64,000 bases of DNA from Delphinus delphis (GCF_949987515.2 NC_082688.1:108417893-108481892); one strand, 5' to 3'; shown: positions 50,696 to 62,535, counted from the first letter of the stretch. A program made the numbers and translations. The notes: generated by a model not told the origin, from the sequence alone.

Positions 50696-51258
50696 CTCCA
50701 GACAGATTTCTTTCTTTCTTTCTTTTTTTTTTCCAAACAACTTTTTATTGAAGTTTCGTTGAGTTACAGTGTTGTGGTAGTTTCAGGTGCACAGCAAAGT
50801 GATTCAGTTATACATACATATATATCTATTCTTTTTCAGATTCTTTTCCATTTTAGGTTATTACAAGATATTAAATATAGTTCCCTGTGCTATACAGTAG
50901 GTCCTTGTTTGTTGTTTATCTATTTTATATATAGTAGTGTGTATATGTTAATCCCAAATTCCTGATTTATCCCTGCCCTTGCCCTTTCCCCTTTGGTAAC
51001 CATGAGTTTGTTTTCTATGTTTGTGAGTCTGTTTCTGTTTTTGTAAATAAGTTCATTTGTACCATTTTTTTAGATTCCACATATAAGCAATATCATATAT
51101 TTGTCTTTCTCTGTCTGACTTTGGTTAGTATGAGAATCTCTAGGTCCATTCATGTTGCTGCAAATGGCATTATTTCATTCTTTTTCATGGCTGAGTAGTA
51201 TTCCATTGTATCTATGTACCACACCTTCTTTATCCATTCATCTCCAGACAGATTTCTT
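50696..51258 (-). mobile_element. 5'-truncated L1 3' end with 17-bp TSD
   Basis: 'ctccagacagatttctt' is perfect at 50696-50712 and 51242-51258. Between them lies about 530 bases of L1 3' UTR in reverse complement, from a T-rich tail through 'gcacagcaaagtgattcagt' and 'taaccatgagtttgttttct' to 'atggctgagtagtattccat'. It overlaps the same L1 region as the plus-strand copy at 44.2 kb and is non-coding. Confidence 0.97.
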
Positions 51259-51289
51259 AAGTTCCTCAGACTACTTATGGTTCTATTCC

Positions 51290-51600
51290 CAACTTCCCAC
51301 ACTCAGTTCTCTCTTTTAAGGCTGTTTCCTCTTTCTGTTCTCCCTCTCTCACCCCTTACCTCTCAGATTTTGCCCAGGTAACTTCTCCTGGATACATCAC
51401 TTCCTCAGGAAACCTTCCCTGACCCTCTAGACCATACTGAATCTCCATTGTCCCCCTTTTCTGAGACCAATCACGTCACCTTATTGCCCAGGGTCCATTT
51501 CCCCTCCTGGCTCCATGCAGTGAGAGGGCAGGGGACATATCTTACTCCTACCCAGGGCCAAGCACATTGTAGGCAATCAATAAATATTGACTGATTATTG
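51290..51600 (+). repeat. L2 LINE 3' end
   Basis: 'tcaggaaaccttccctgacc', 'gaccaatcacgtcaccttat' and 'gtaggcaatcaataaatatt' follow the L2 3' end through to its short terminal repeat. It is well preserved for its age. Confidence 0.8.
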
Positions 51601-52890
51601 ATTAAATTAGCTTCTTATAATTAAAAAATTGGGTAAAGTTTTTCAGGTAAAGTATACTTTTAGATTTTTATTCTCTCTTCATTTGAGTGATTGCAGGCAC
51701 ATGGGATTCTTTTTTTTTTTTTTTTTTTTTGTCCTGTAGAGGGTTTAGCTCCTTCATCATCTCCATCAGGGCTCCCTCCAACTCTTGGTGTTAATTTGCC
51801 TAAATAAATATATTCTCTAGGTAAAAACTGTGTGCTTGCTAAGCAAATACTGTGTCAAGGAAAATCTTTCGTCTCCCCTCCAGCCTGGTGGCTACCTCTG
51901 AGCCACTCTCAGGCAGGACAGGACATTCTCAGCAGTTGCCCCTGCTTTTGCTTTGGGACTTTAATTTTCCACCCGGCTGCTGCTTCCTTTAACTGTTAGT
52001 TCAGGGATTCTGGCTCATACATTTTTTTCTAGAGACATAAAGTACGAAGAAGAGATACTTTTAACTCGATTGAAGCACTCCGGCCAGGAGCTAGCTACCT
52101 CAGAAGATGGGTTTCTGCCACTAGAGAAAAGTCCAAGTAAAAATATTCACTTGTTGCTATTGACTTATTGTAATAATTGATATTGATATTTCTATATTAA
52201 TAAGAATTCTCCAAGAAAATATTCTTTGTGGCTCAAGAAAAATAGTGATTTTTTAATGACTGTGGCCAGGACTGCTTTCACATAAAACAGCAAAATAGAA
52301 CAACTTTGTTTACGAAGCTCCCTTTTGTCTTTCCCCAGGGCACTGGCCAGAGGCTGTGGTACCCCCAAGTGCATCACTTTCTCTCCCAGACAGGAACTTT
52401 CCATGTGATAGTAGCTTTCACCCACTCCCAATAAGTTACCTTTTCATGGCCCCATCTTCTCTCAGGAAAACTAAATGAAAAATGGGTGCATGCTAATGAA
52501 TTAGTGGGTACTGAGGGCTAAGGAAATCAATTTTAGGTAAAATATGCATTTGAACTAGAATTTCCTAATATCACCATGCCTAAATTGTGCATTTGAATGC
52601 AATGTGACTCTTTCAGTAGCAAATAGCAGATATTTAACATCTCTTTTTTCTTTATGAGAGTGTTGAGTTGTAAAGACTGCAGGGAACTTGCAGTACTTCT
52701 GAAGATCTTGTACTTGATGGATCAAATACAACTTCAGAGTCTCAGATTTAATTTGCATTGTCTTAACCCAAAGAAGTCCAATGATAGTGGGTTTTGTTTT
52801 GTTTTTGTTTTTGCTTTTGTTTTTTTTAGATATTTGGGGCCTGAGGTATCCTCTGAAGTTGGTGAAAATGTCTACTTACTTTGCTTTGAA
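51601..52890. other. No gene seen; poly-T tract near 51711
   Basis: A poly-T of about 20 bases at 51711-51730 may be the tail of an unrecognised minus-strand retro-insertion, but I could not identify a body or duplication. A T-rich (GTTTT)-type tract lies at 52791-52826. No exon is supported. Confidence 0.5.
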
Positions 52891-52891
52891 T

Positions 52892-53125
52892 AAAATCTTC
52901 CTGGAAGGGCTTCCCTGGTGGCGCAGTGGTTGAGAGTCCGCCTGCCGATGCAGAGGACATGGGTCTGTGCCCCGGTCCGGGAGGATCCCACGTGCCGCGG
53001 AGCGGCTGGGCCCGTGAGCCATGGCCGCTGGGCCTGCGCGTCCGCAGCCTGTGCTCCGCAACGGGAGAGGCCACAACGGTGAGAGGCCCGTGTACTGCAA
53101 AAAAAAAAAAAAAATATTCCTGGAA
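52892..53125 (+). mobile_element. Young CHR SINE with TSD
   Basis: Body from about 52907 ('gggcttccctggtggcgcag') to an A tail. Duplications 'aaaatcttcctggaa' (52892-52906) and 'aaaatattcctggaa' (53111-53125) differ by one base. Overlapping frames of 72-82 residues are SINE artefacts. Confidence 0.96.
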
Positions 53126-53214
53126 AAAACTTCAGTGCATATGAATATTTATTCTCTAATGGGTTCCTACCTTAGTCTCCACAAGTCTGATTAGGCAGAA
53201 AAGAATACGTTTGC

Positions 53215-53460
53215 ATAATACTATCACTTACTGATCTGCTACTATGCGCCCTGTAATGCACAGGTATTCTTTATGTAATCCTAACAGCATTGTAAAGTAA
53301 GTGTTGCAATCTCCACTTTATCTTTTGAGGAAACAGAGGATTAGACTAGTTAATTCATTTCCCAAAGTTACATGGTTAGTTAAGTGGCTTGACTAGAATT
53401 TAGACCCAAACCCTCTTTGATGCCAATCCTTCAATGCTTTTGCTCTTTCTATACTACACC
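53215..53460 (-). repeat. MIR SINE relic
   Basis: The plus strand shows 'tttatgtaatcctaacagca', 'tttgaggaaacagaggatta', 'cccaaagttacatggttagt' and a tail near 'tatactacacctctc', the reverse complement of MIR in order. Confidence 0.8.
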
Positions 53461-54190
53461 TCTCTCTTTCTTTCTCAGGTGGAAACTTTGATTCATAACT
53501 AAATATATGACTTATTTGTAGGTACCTTTTAACTTAGATTTCTGACAGGGTTCAGCATCATTTGATGGAATTTCGGCCAAACTCTGATCTACAAATGCAA
53601 GTATCTTGCTTACATTCTTGAAGATGGGGCTTTGGTAATTTTATAGGCTCCGGTGTTTTATACTATAAATAAATTTTGTTCTGAATGGTTTCAAGGAGAA
53701 TAAGCAGGCTACTTGCCGGCTACTTTTATTCTGATCACTGTAATCTGTTATGGAAACAAAGAAACAGAAAACCTTAAACCTATATAAAATGTAAACCCTC
53801 TATTGTTCTTCTGTGGTGTGTAAATTACACATTGGTATAAGATGTTTATATCATTAACAAATTGGCTTTCAAAAGCATTTGCCAAATTTGGACTTATTTA
53901 CTAAGTGGCATATTCTTAAGTGAAATTAAAAGAAGGTCTCTTCTGGTAATTCCAGTAATATTTCACCTAGGCGAGAATTTAGGTTCATGAAGCTATGACA
54001 AAATGGCAAGTATTCAAGCCCCGGTGGACTCTGAATAGTTGGTCCACACTGGCTCCCAAGAGCAGATTTTAAATATTAAGGAATTTTGTGAGCTGGTTGT
54101 TAAACAGAGCTACTATTAAAAATTGGATTACATAAACTTACAATTAAGTAAATTACATTAAAACAAAAGTAATACATACTCAAAATGTGT
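53461..54190. other. No gene seen; unique AT-rich DNA
   Basis: No repeat or exon is recognised here. Confidence 0.5.
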
Positions 54191-54192
54191 TA

Positions 54193-54448
54193 CTTCCTAC
54201 TTAATTTTTGAAAAATTTTATTGAAGTATAGTTGATTTACAATGTTGTGTTTAATTTCTGCTGTACAGCAAAGTGACTCAGTTATACATATATATACATT
54301 CTTTTTCATGTTCTTTTCCATTATGGTTTATCACAGGATATTGAATAAAGTTCCCTGTGCTATATAAGAGGAACTCATTGCTTATCCATCCTATATATAA
54401 TGGTTTGCATCTGCCAATCCCAAACTCCAAGTCCTTCCTACTTAATTT
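54193..54448 (-). mobile_element. 5'-truncated L1 3' end with 15-bp TSD
   Basis: 'cttcctacttaattt' is perfect at 54193-54207 and 54434-54448. The 226 bases between them are reverse-complement L1 3' UTR: 'ttgaagtatagttgatttac', 'tgtacagcaaagtgactcag' and 'ttccctgtgctatataagag'. Confidence 0.96.
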
Positions 54449-56135
54449 ACTACATTGTGCTATCATCCATGCTCTTGAGATAATTCATGTCTATTGTATC
54501 TGTATTTGGAAGTATCATATAACAGTGTGCTGTTGAATATTTCTTCCCGCCTTTGGGGATGCATGTTTGTAGCTTACATTCTATCAGAGAAGAAGTACTC
54601 AAGCCATAGAAACTGGCAAACGCTGAGAATTAGGGCTTTATTTATTGTTTTGGATTTTGGTATTTTTTTGGTCTAGACTTAAAAAAAATGATGGAGGAAA
54701 TAATAATGCAGATCAAATTTAAAAGTGCATTATATCCGTAGCTGTTATAATGTGAAGAGTGCGACACATAATGACATATCCTCCTAGTATTTGCAAACTA
54801 TTATGAGATTCAGCAAAGGAAATGCTCATATCATTGATAATGAGTGAAGTTCCAAATTATTTCTTTGATGTTTTTACCTTCATCTTGTTTGTTAAAGTAA
54901 ATGAAAATATTAACCAATGTTGATGTTAGAATTCTATTCATCAGTTGTAACCAGAGATTGATAATGAATTTAAGAGTTTGGCAAAAATCAACCAAAGCCT
55001 CTACGAGAATAAATTGGCTGTGTGAAATCTGGGGGAAAAAAAGAGTTTTACATATTTTATTACTATTTGTAATTTGTGTGCTACACATTCTTTTTATCAG
55101 TAAAAGGTATAATAAAGAATAAATGTACACGCACACATTTTTCTTCTTCTGGAGAGCCTGTTGTTTGAACATGTAGCAGCGTACCTCTACAGGTATGCAA
55201 GCCTTATTGAGATTCCAGTTTATTCTCTGTGAATTGTATAGATACTGTCTACCATTACAGGGCTGAGGACTGTCCCTTGCAACTGTCAGTTAAGGTATTG
55301 GTCCAGTGAGTTGAAGAAAACTAAGTTCCACAAAGACTACTGGTAGAATCTACCGTGGCATATTTAAAAGTCTTCTAAATGTCAATGGATGAAATGCCCA
55401 GAATAGACAAACACCTAATCCTGCACATTTTTGGAGAACTTCCTTCTTCTTAGGACACACATGAGATGTGAGGTATCTGTGACATCCAGGAGAGCTTTCA
55501 AATTCCTGTTGAATTTTGTCTCCCTTTGGGTATAGTTAGTGAATTAAAGAGCATATGAAGTTTTTCAACATACTTACCCAAGCCTCAGAAGCTTTCGTCC
55601 CCACGGTCAATGTTGAAAATCTGAAAGAGTATGGAAGGGATGTTTTGTCATTATTTTAAAAATGTTAAATTCTTACCCTTTTTCTTTCTTTCATTTCTCC
55701 TCTCTTCCCCTTTAGCTTCTCTTTTTTTCTTGTTTTTAAATTTTTTCCTTCATTGAGAAGTTTTATTGAGAACAGAGGAACTAATGATTCGAAGATAAGT
55801 AAGAATTCATGGAAAGTTACAAAAAACAGAGAGAAAGCAAAGCATAATTTTCAAAATTATTCTTTTAGATATTTACTGTGAAGGGGAATTATAAAATGAC
55901 ATCTGAGTCATTATTTTTTAATATTTCTAACTTGTTCGTGTACTTAGAACCTCTATTACTTTAAACATTGTAGGTATTGCATGAGAAAGTAGGAGTGGTT
56001 CCTAATAGAAGAATGATGAATGGTTTAAAGGGTCCATCCTGTTCAAGATTTCAGCTGTGATGCTTTGCCCAAGGGTTAATAAGGTGTATTTTCTGCAGAA
56101 ATGATTAGACCATGTTTTTCCTCGTTTGCAAAACA
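54449..56135. other. No gene seen; unique AT-rich DNA
   Basis: No young mobile element or exon is recognised. The 113-residue minus frame (54831-55172) is featureless. Confidence 0.5.
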
Positions 56136-56137
56136 GG

Positions 56138-56138
<1 letters not shown>

Positions 56139-56182
<44 letters not shown>

Positions 56183-56187
56183 TGTGT
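56139..56187. repeat. (TG)n microsatellite
   Basis: About 40 bases of pure TG with a short interrupted extension. It accounts for a His-Thr repeat frame on the minus strand. Confidence 0.98.
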
Positions 56188-56857
56188 ACACAAGCACTCA
56201 AAATAACTGTCTTGAGAATCCTCACCAGAGTCTGATTTCCTTTTGGGGTATTTGTGAAATATTTTGTTACATCATACACTGAGCGGGGGGGAATGTAAAA
56301 TGACAGTCCACATTTGCTTAAAGCCAGAGAAGCTTCGTGCTCATTATGTGGACAGGAAGGCAAAACCTGCTTTTGTTTATTTGGTTTTTATGAATCTAAA
56401 TCCTTATGATTTGCCTAAGACCTACTCCGTTAAACACCAGTCTTTGTTTCTCTAACAGCAGAATTGTTCTCTCAAGGATAAAATCTAAGTTATCTGACAG
56501 TTCTAAAGAGATAATTTAAGAAATAACCAAAAGAATGAGAAGTACTGTAATTATACAATTGAACAACCTCGACCAGTAAGATGTTTGATGTGTGAGATGC
56601 AGCAGCAGAGTAACTTAAAGAGAAATTAAGTTACTCATTGCTCTACTATTCAGGAGATATTCTGACATGGGTCTAGAAAAATTTCCTGCTATGAGAATAT
56701 TTCTGAGAATGAATTCTTTCTCTTTTTAAAATTTTTCTTACACCTTAAGTTCTAAAAGCAGCAGCAATTTTTGCTAGAAAATAGATTTCACTTTATTTTG
56801 AATCATTCTTCAGTATATATTCTCTTCCTGCTTTCTTTGGAAGCACTCTCTTTTTTT

Positions 56858-56908
56858 AAATTGGAGTATAGTTGATTTACAATGTTGTGTTTAGTTTCAG
56901 GTGTACAG
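56858..56908 (-). mobile_element. Very short L1 3' end
   Basis: 'ttggagtatagttgatttac' followed by 'gtttagtttcaggtgtacag' is the terminal ~50 bases of L1 in reverse complement, after a T run. I could not read a reliable target-site duplication. Confidence 0.85.
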
Positions 56909-57799
56909 CATGGGAGAATTCTTTTACCTGAAGCTTGGTGGGTTTTAAGCCTTGAAACTGAAATTTATTTCTCCCAAGGAGCATTCACATCTCTCATTTA
57001 ACTGACCTAGTGATAGGAAACTATGACAAATTTCTCACCTTTTCATTGATCGAAGTTACACATTTGATTATTTTTCAATTATTCTACCTTTAAACTTCGT
57101 TGGTTTTTTGAGATCTGTGGCATATGGGTGTAATTCACCCTTTTATCTTCTAAACTGAATACAAAACTTGCCCTTTTGCTTTCTCTTATAACAATGGTGA
57201 TTAGGTCCAAGATAACTCAGAATGCCAGTTCTTGAGGGGAATGTTGCTTATGAGTCTTTGTGCTAGATTTATCTGGGATAAGCTTTCAGTATTATTCGAG
57301 TATTTGTATTTCTCAATTTGGACTTCATTTTTCATAGTTTCAAGGAATTCCATGATTGTCAGGTATCTTAAAGACCAAAAACCCCAAACACTTCATCTCT
57401 AATAATGGAACTGACATCTAAAGATCTTAAGTGACTTGCCAACATCATACAAAATAATTCGGGGCGGAGCAGAGAAGAGAATACAGATTCTATATCTATA
57501 CTATTTCTCTTACTTCATATGGCCACTTCTGAGGCCTAAATCATCTTATTTGTGGTTACTCTTTAGAAATTGATTAAAAGGCAAATCAGGAAATTTCAGT
57601 ATTTTTAATATTCATGTTATTGTCTTAGCTATTGGATTGTTAGAACCTATTCACAATCATAAAGCACAGGGTTGATTAGGTTATGATCTGTGGCAAAGAC
57701 AACTGATTTTCTGAGCTCAAAATAACCTCTTGTGGGAAGAATAGAAATAATTGTAATTTCCCTGGGGGTAGAATTAGTTGTACATGACAAATTCCCAAT
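56909..57799. other. No gene seen; possible old SINE relic at 57365-57490
   Basis: 57365-57490 shows a MIR-like stretch ('cttaagtgacttgccaacat') but is too diverged to assign. Nothing else is recognised. Confidence 0.45.
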
Positions 57800-57919
57800 G
57801 TAAAAAGGCATTTTGGTTCAATTTGGTTTCTCTCTCTCTCCCTCCTTCTCTTTTCATTCCAGCTGGGGTTCTGCCACCAAAACACTCAATCCTTGAAGGA
57901 TAAAGCCCCTTTGGGTTGA

Positions 57920-58090
57920 TGGCCTCATAGACTGTCAGAACATTAGAAATGGAAAGTGCTTTGGAGATAATCTGGCCCACGACTTTCACTTTGCTGACAA
58001 TATCCAGAGAGATGGACTGACTTGCCAAAACCACAGATACTGGTGGAGCCAGAGCTGGTTCCTACTGGGATTCCTACTTTATCATCCACT
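57920..58090 (-). repeat. MIR-like ancient repeat
   Basis: 'agaacattagaaatggaaag', 'ggagataatctggcccacga', 'gactgacttgccaaaaccac' and 'ggagccagagctggttccta' resemble a common old MIR-related or L2-related repeat in reverse orientation. Confidence 0.5.
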
Positions 58091-58159
58091 TCTCTTTCCA
58101 TCCCCCCTTGATATAATGAGGTAGTTAATTAATATGTACTTCTTTTGTCCTAGGTAAGA

Positions 58160-60000
58160 AGTATATAAATATCTACTTGTTCCAGCACCATTTGTTGAAA
58201 GACTATCCAGTCTCCTTTGAATTACCTTAAGTTTGCTATACCTCTATGCTTCACTAATTCCACACTGTAGCACTGTGATAATTCTTTTTTTTTTAGTCGT
58301 GCAAAAAAGGCAATGTTTTATATTTGTTCTCTGCATTTTACATGTTATAAATGCTCTTGTATTTCTTCAACATTTAATAAATCAGTTTAAAAAATAATCA
58401 GACAAATATACAAAGGTGTATGTACAAGACTGTTTATAACAGTATTTGTAATAATAAATCCTGAACAAGCTCTATAAAAATCTATACATCCAGTAAAAAT
58501 GGTGATGTAGTTCTATATTAATTGATAAGGTGGAGTTATTGAATTGAGATTATTCAATGAAATAGCATGGTACAAATCCATATGGTATAATCTATTTTTT
58601 TGTTGATAATACTGTACATATAGTCATAGAAGAAAATCTAGAAGAGTATTTTGATTGTGGGAATTTGGTATGAGTTTTTGCTGTAATTATTACTTTTTGT
58701 CTTTCTATTTTCTGTATTGTTAATTTTTCTCAATGAAAATGTGATAATTCTTGAAATTAGAGAGTGCAAGTCATCTAATCTTGTTGTCCTTCAAAAAACT
58801 GTTTTTTCTATTCTGGTTTCTTTGCATGTCAATATATATTTTTGAGTCAGCTTGTCACAAAAATATACAAAATACACACAAAAAATTACACAAAACCTTG
58901 TTGGGATTTTGACTGAGATCATGCTGAATCTACAGATTAAGTTGCAGAAAACCGATTGCTTCCCAAAATCAAAATTTCCAATTTGCAAACATAGTATATT
59001 TCTCCATTTAATTTATTTAATGTCTCTCAACGATGTTTTGAAAATTTCAATGTACAGATTTTATACTTATTTAATAGTTTAATTTATCCCTAAATAGTTT
59101 ACGTTTTTGATGCTGTGTGATTTTTTTAAATTAAAATTTCCAATTGTTAGGTGTTAATATATAGAAATAAAATAGATTTTTGTATGTTAACTCTGTTAAA
59201 GTCATTTATTGTTCTAGACATGTTTTTGTAGATTCCTTACGATTTTTACCTTGATTATCATGTTTCATGTTATCTGCAAGTAAGGATACAATTATTTCCT
59301 CCTTACCAAACTGCATGACTTTTATTTTCTTTTTCTTACTTTCTTTTTTTACTTGCACTGGCTAAAATCCCCAGTACAATATTGAAGAGAAGTTCTGAGA
59401 TTAGACATCCTTGTCTTGATCCCAGTATTTAGGAGGAAGGCATTTGCTCTTTTACCATTAAATATGATATTAGCTGTAGGATTTTTGTTGATACCCTTTA
59501 TCAAGTTGAGGAAGTTTCCTTTCATTAATACTTTCCTAGGAGTTTCTATGGTGCACTAATGACTTTAAGTTTTGTCAAATAATTTTTCTCCATTTATTGG
59601 GATGATAAAATGGTTTCTCTTTTGTAGTCTATTGATATAACAAAGTAAATTTATTGATTTTTAAATGTTGAAACAAGCCTAACATATCTGGGATGAACCC
59701 TCTTTTGTCATGATATACTATTCTTTTTTATATATTTCTTGAACTGATTTGATAAAATGTTATATAGGATTTTGCATTTATATTAATGAGAGATACTGGT
59801 CTTTAGTTTTATTTTGTGTAAGGGCTTTGTCTGATTTTCAATATCAGAGTAATGGTGGAATCTTTCATTTCTGGAAGAGTTTGTGTAAAATTAGTAACAT
59901 TTCTTCCTTAAGTGTTTAGCAGAATTCACTAATGAAGCCATTTTCTTTTTCTTCTTTTTTAAAAAAGGTAATCATAGTACTTTTAAGGTTATTTTTTCTT
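58160..60000 (-). pseudogene. Degraded L1 ORF2 (reverse transcriptase) segment
   Basis: Read on the minus strand this runs through the L1 ORF2 reverse-transcriptase region and on towards its C-terminal part. The conserved RQGC motif is still legible at about 59405-59416. The catalytic Phe-Ala-Asp-Asp site at about 59266-59281 has decayed: the second Asp reads as Asn. Further landmarks on the plus strand are 'ctgtaggatttttgttgata' and 'gttgaggaagtttcctttca'. All frames carry stops. It is split by a later insertion (58274-58752). The copy is an ancient L1M-type fossil. Confidence 0.88.
58274..58752. mobile_element. Nested insertion inside L1, with 13-bp TSD and inverted parts
   Basis: 'tgtgataattctt' is perfect at 58274-58286 and 58740-58752. 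Removing the insert restores continuous L1 ORF2-derived sequence. The insert starts with a T run (minus-oriented tail) and about 90 bases that may be a minus-oriented 3' end. It continues with about 350 bases resembling an old L1 3' UTR in plus orientation ('tgtacaagactgtttataac', 'ttctgtattgttaatttttc'). Opposed halves within one TSD suggest a 5'-inverted insertion. Confidence 0.75.
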
Positions 60001-60089
60001 GAGTGCACTTTAGAAGTGTGTGTCTTTCATGAAAACCACATGTCATTTTAGTTGCTTATTTACCTGTTTGTCTTCTCCATTAGCTTATT

Positions 60090-60200
60090 ATAGACTCCTT
60101 GAGAGAAGGGACCCAGTATTTTATTTTTAAGCCTTCAGATCTTAGTGTAGTGTAAGGCACATGGTAAGTATTTCATAAATATATCTTAAATAAATGAAGA
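60090..60200 (+). repeat. L2 LINE 3'-end relic
   Basis: 'tagactccttgagagaaggg', 'gtgtaaggcacatggtaagt' and 'ataaatatatcttaaataaa' follow the L2 3' end. Confidence 0.75.
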
Positions 60201-60219
60201 GGTGGATGAATTTCCAGTG

Positions 60220-60640
60220 GGAACACAAGGAGTTTCATAGGAGAAAACCAGAGGTGGTTTAAGAGGGATTAAGATGAAAGAGGAAGAGGAGGCCCACAAA
60301 GAAAGGACAGTCAGGAGGAGACAAGGGTAGGGCTGATTAGGAAGGCAGAGTGAGCATCTTGGGGTATTGAAGTAGAAGTTAAGTTGGATTAAGGTAAACC
60401 AGAGCTAAGCCAAGGGATTTACTAAACTGAGGAGCTTGGATTTTGGTCTGTGTACATTGGGAAACCATTGAAGGTTTTGGAGAAGGGGAGTTCTAAGGAC
60501 CGTTCTGGGTTTAAAAGGATGCTTCTGATGGCAAAATGTGGGACTGATTAGAGAAGATGAGACAAGAGGTAACGAAAGCAGTTCCTTGGCTGCTGTGACG
60601 CTACTTTAGTGGATACTAACAATGGGGACTCAAACTAGCC
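60220..60640 (+). repeat. Ancient mammal-wide repeat, family not assigned
   Basis: 'ggagcttggattttggtctg', 'gggaaaccattgaaggtttt' and 'ggagaaggggagttctaagg' follow a known old mammalian repeat upstream of the portion seen at 34310-35130. It is non-coding and strongly diverged. Confidence 0.55.
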
Positions 60641-61079
60641 ATGCTATGGGAGTAGGAAAAAAAGATTTCTCTCAAAAGTAGGGTTCTTAAGATTTTTTCA
60701 CCTGAGTGGGTGACGCATGAAGAGATGAAACAGAATCCTGAGGTCGGGTGGACTGTAATGCCATTAATTAAGCTGCAGCGACAAGAGAAAGGGCAGGTTT
60801 GCTGCAGACGGGAGCCTACCCAGACCAAATGGAGGGTACTGGAGCTCCAGAAAGTCTGGGAAGGTTTGGAGCCACATGCACAGAAGTAAAAGTCAAAGCC
60901 ACTGAAATAAATGAGAACAGTGAGTGGGAAGAAGCCCTGGGAATGGATATACACCTAAGAGAAAAAACAATAGAACTGATGAAGTTCTGGCAGAAGGAAG
61001 GAAGGGAGCAAGAAAGCATGGAGACGTGCTTGTCTTTCAAGAGAGAGTTTCAAGAAAGTGCCGATGATGGGGGAGGCGG

Positions 61080-61300
61080 TGTAGCAGAGCAGTTAAGAGT
61101 CTAGAGCCACGAGTCAGAAAGATTTGCTACAGAATCTCTGTATTAATATTTGTATGACTGTCAGCAGGTAATATTATCTTCATCTGTAGAGTGAAGGCAA
61201 TCTTATAACCTGTCTCATAAGGCTACTGCAAAGGATAAATGAGAAATAATCATCTTAAAAGGCTTCTCATTTTGCGTGGCAAATAGCAAGCAATCAATAT
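61080..61300 (+). repeat. MIR SINE relic
   Basis: 'agagcagttaagagtctaga', 'cttcatctgtagagtgaagg', 'cctgtctcataaggctactg' and 'tagcaagcaatcaatattat' follow the MIR consensus from head to tail. Confidence 0.85.
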
Positions 61301-61499
61301 TATCTGCTATGATCAACAGCACTACCGAGCTTCAGGGAGTTTGCAAAGAATGAGGGAGAAGGGGATGTAAGTTTTGCTTCTATGGAAGGCAAGGCAAAAA
61401 TTACAAACCTGTAGGATTTGCTCTTAGATGTGGGGCTTTTCAAGTCTTCTTGCAATACAGGCATCTTTATAATTCTTATCTGTAGAATATTTGGGCATG

Positions 61500-61526
61500 G
61501 TGTGTGTGTGTGTGTGTGTGTGTGTA
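61500..61526. repeat. (TG)n microsatellite
   Basis: A pure TG run of about 26 bases. Confidence 0.97.
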
Positions 61527-62097
61527 TAAAAATATTTAATTCTAAATTGGTTTGATAATTTATATGAAAAGAGACTCCAAGGAAAATATCAAGAAGGCTA
61601 CTATTTCTTCTGGAAAGACTTATGAAAAAAATGCCTCCAAGAAATGAATCAAAGGCAGATACATGTTAATTTTGTTTCCTTTCATTGTTGAAAATTAGTG
61701 GTACTTTATCACAGTGTATTATGCTTGTTTATATTTCTTTAAAACAAATAAATAATTTAGATTCTGATCACGATTTGAACTTAAGCCAGTTGGCTTATGA
61801 AACCAGCCATTAAATCAACAAAGACCAGATGTCTCTGAATTTTAATGTTCAAGTGGAATGTAAAATATTAAGAATCATTTAGCATTTTGATTTATCCTTT
61901 GATAGTGTAATCAAATTAATGTTTTAAAAATTACCTATAGAATTGGAAAGGAGATTGTGAAGTATCAGATACAATCTCAAAAGTTTTAGCATGATTTTGA
62001 AAAATGTATTTTAAATGTCCTTGAATGTTAGGAAAGCCATTTTGCTTGGAATAGAGCAGTGAGTATAATCGGCTACACGGCACAACACACACGTAAT

Positions 62098-62117
62098 CCA
62101 TAACACATGTGTTATGG
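62098..62117. promoter_or_regulatory. Perfect 20-bp palindrome centred on CACATGTG
   Basis: 'ccataacacatgtgttatgg' is its own reverse complement. The centre is an E-box (CANNTG), a site bound by bHLH dimers. A binding role is an inference; only the symmetry is observed. Confidence 0.4.
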
Positions 62118-62535
62118 GTACAGATTCCCTTTTAGAGTGAATGCCCATACAGCATCCTGAACTGGTAGAGAGCTTTCAGCTTTTCCACCCATTCTGTGAT
62201 TTCTGCAAAGTAAACACAACTGCTTAGTTACGTCTTTTTGTTTGTGTCCACGTTTATTCCAGGAGAGCTAAGTGGCTGACTTTCCTCCAAGGCACCAACG
62301 TCCTTCCTCCAGAGCCACAAGCCCTAGTTTCATTCTTCTGGATGAAGAAGATATAAACAAAAGCTATTTTTAACTTCCTCCTTTGCTACCCTCTCAAGGC
62401 CCGATAGCAGACCCTACCTTTGATTACTGGTGTGGGTCTACTCTGCTCATCGAATATTATACAATAAACTGTTTACATAGCAGCCCTTTTTACAGGTTTT
62501 AAATCTTCCCTAGCTGCCAGTTTCTGAAGCAGAGC

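Noticed and set aside
51700..51760. Processed pseudogene tail (poly-T)
   Set aside because: Neither a recognisable coding body nor a flanking duplication could be found beside the T run.
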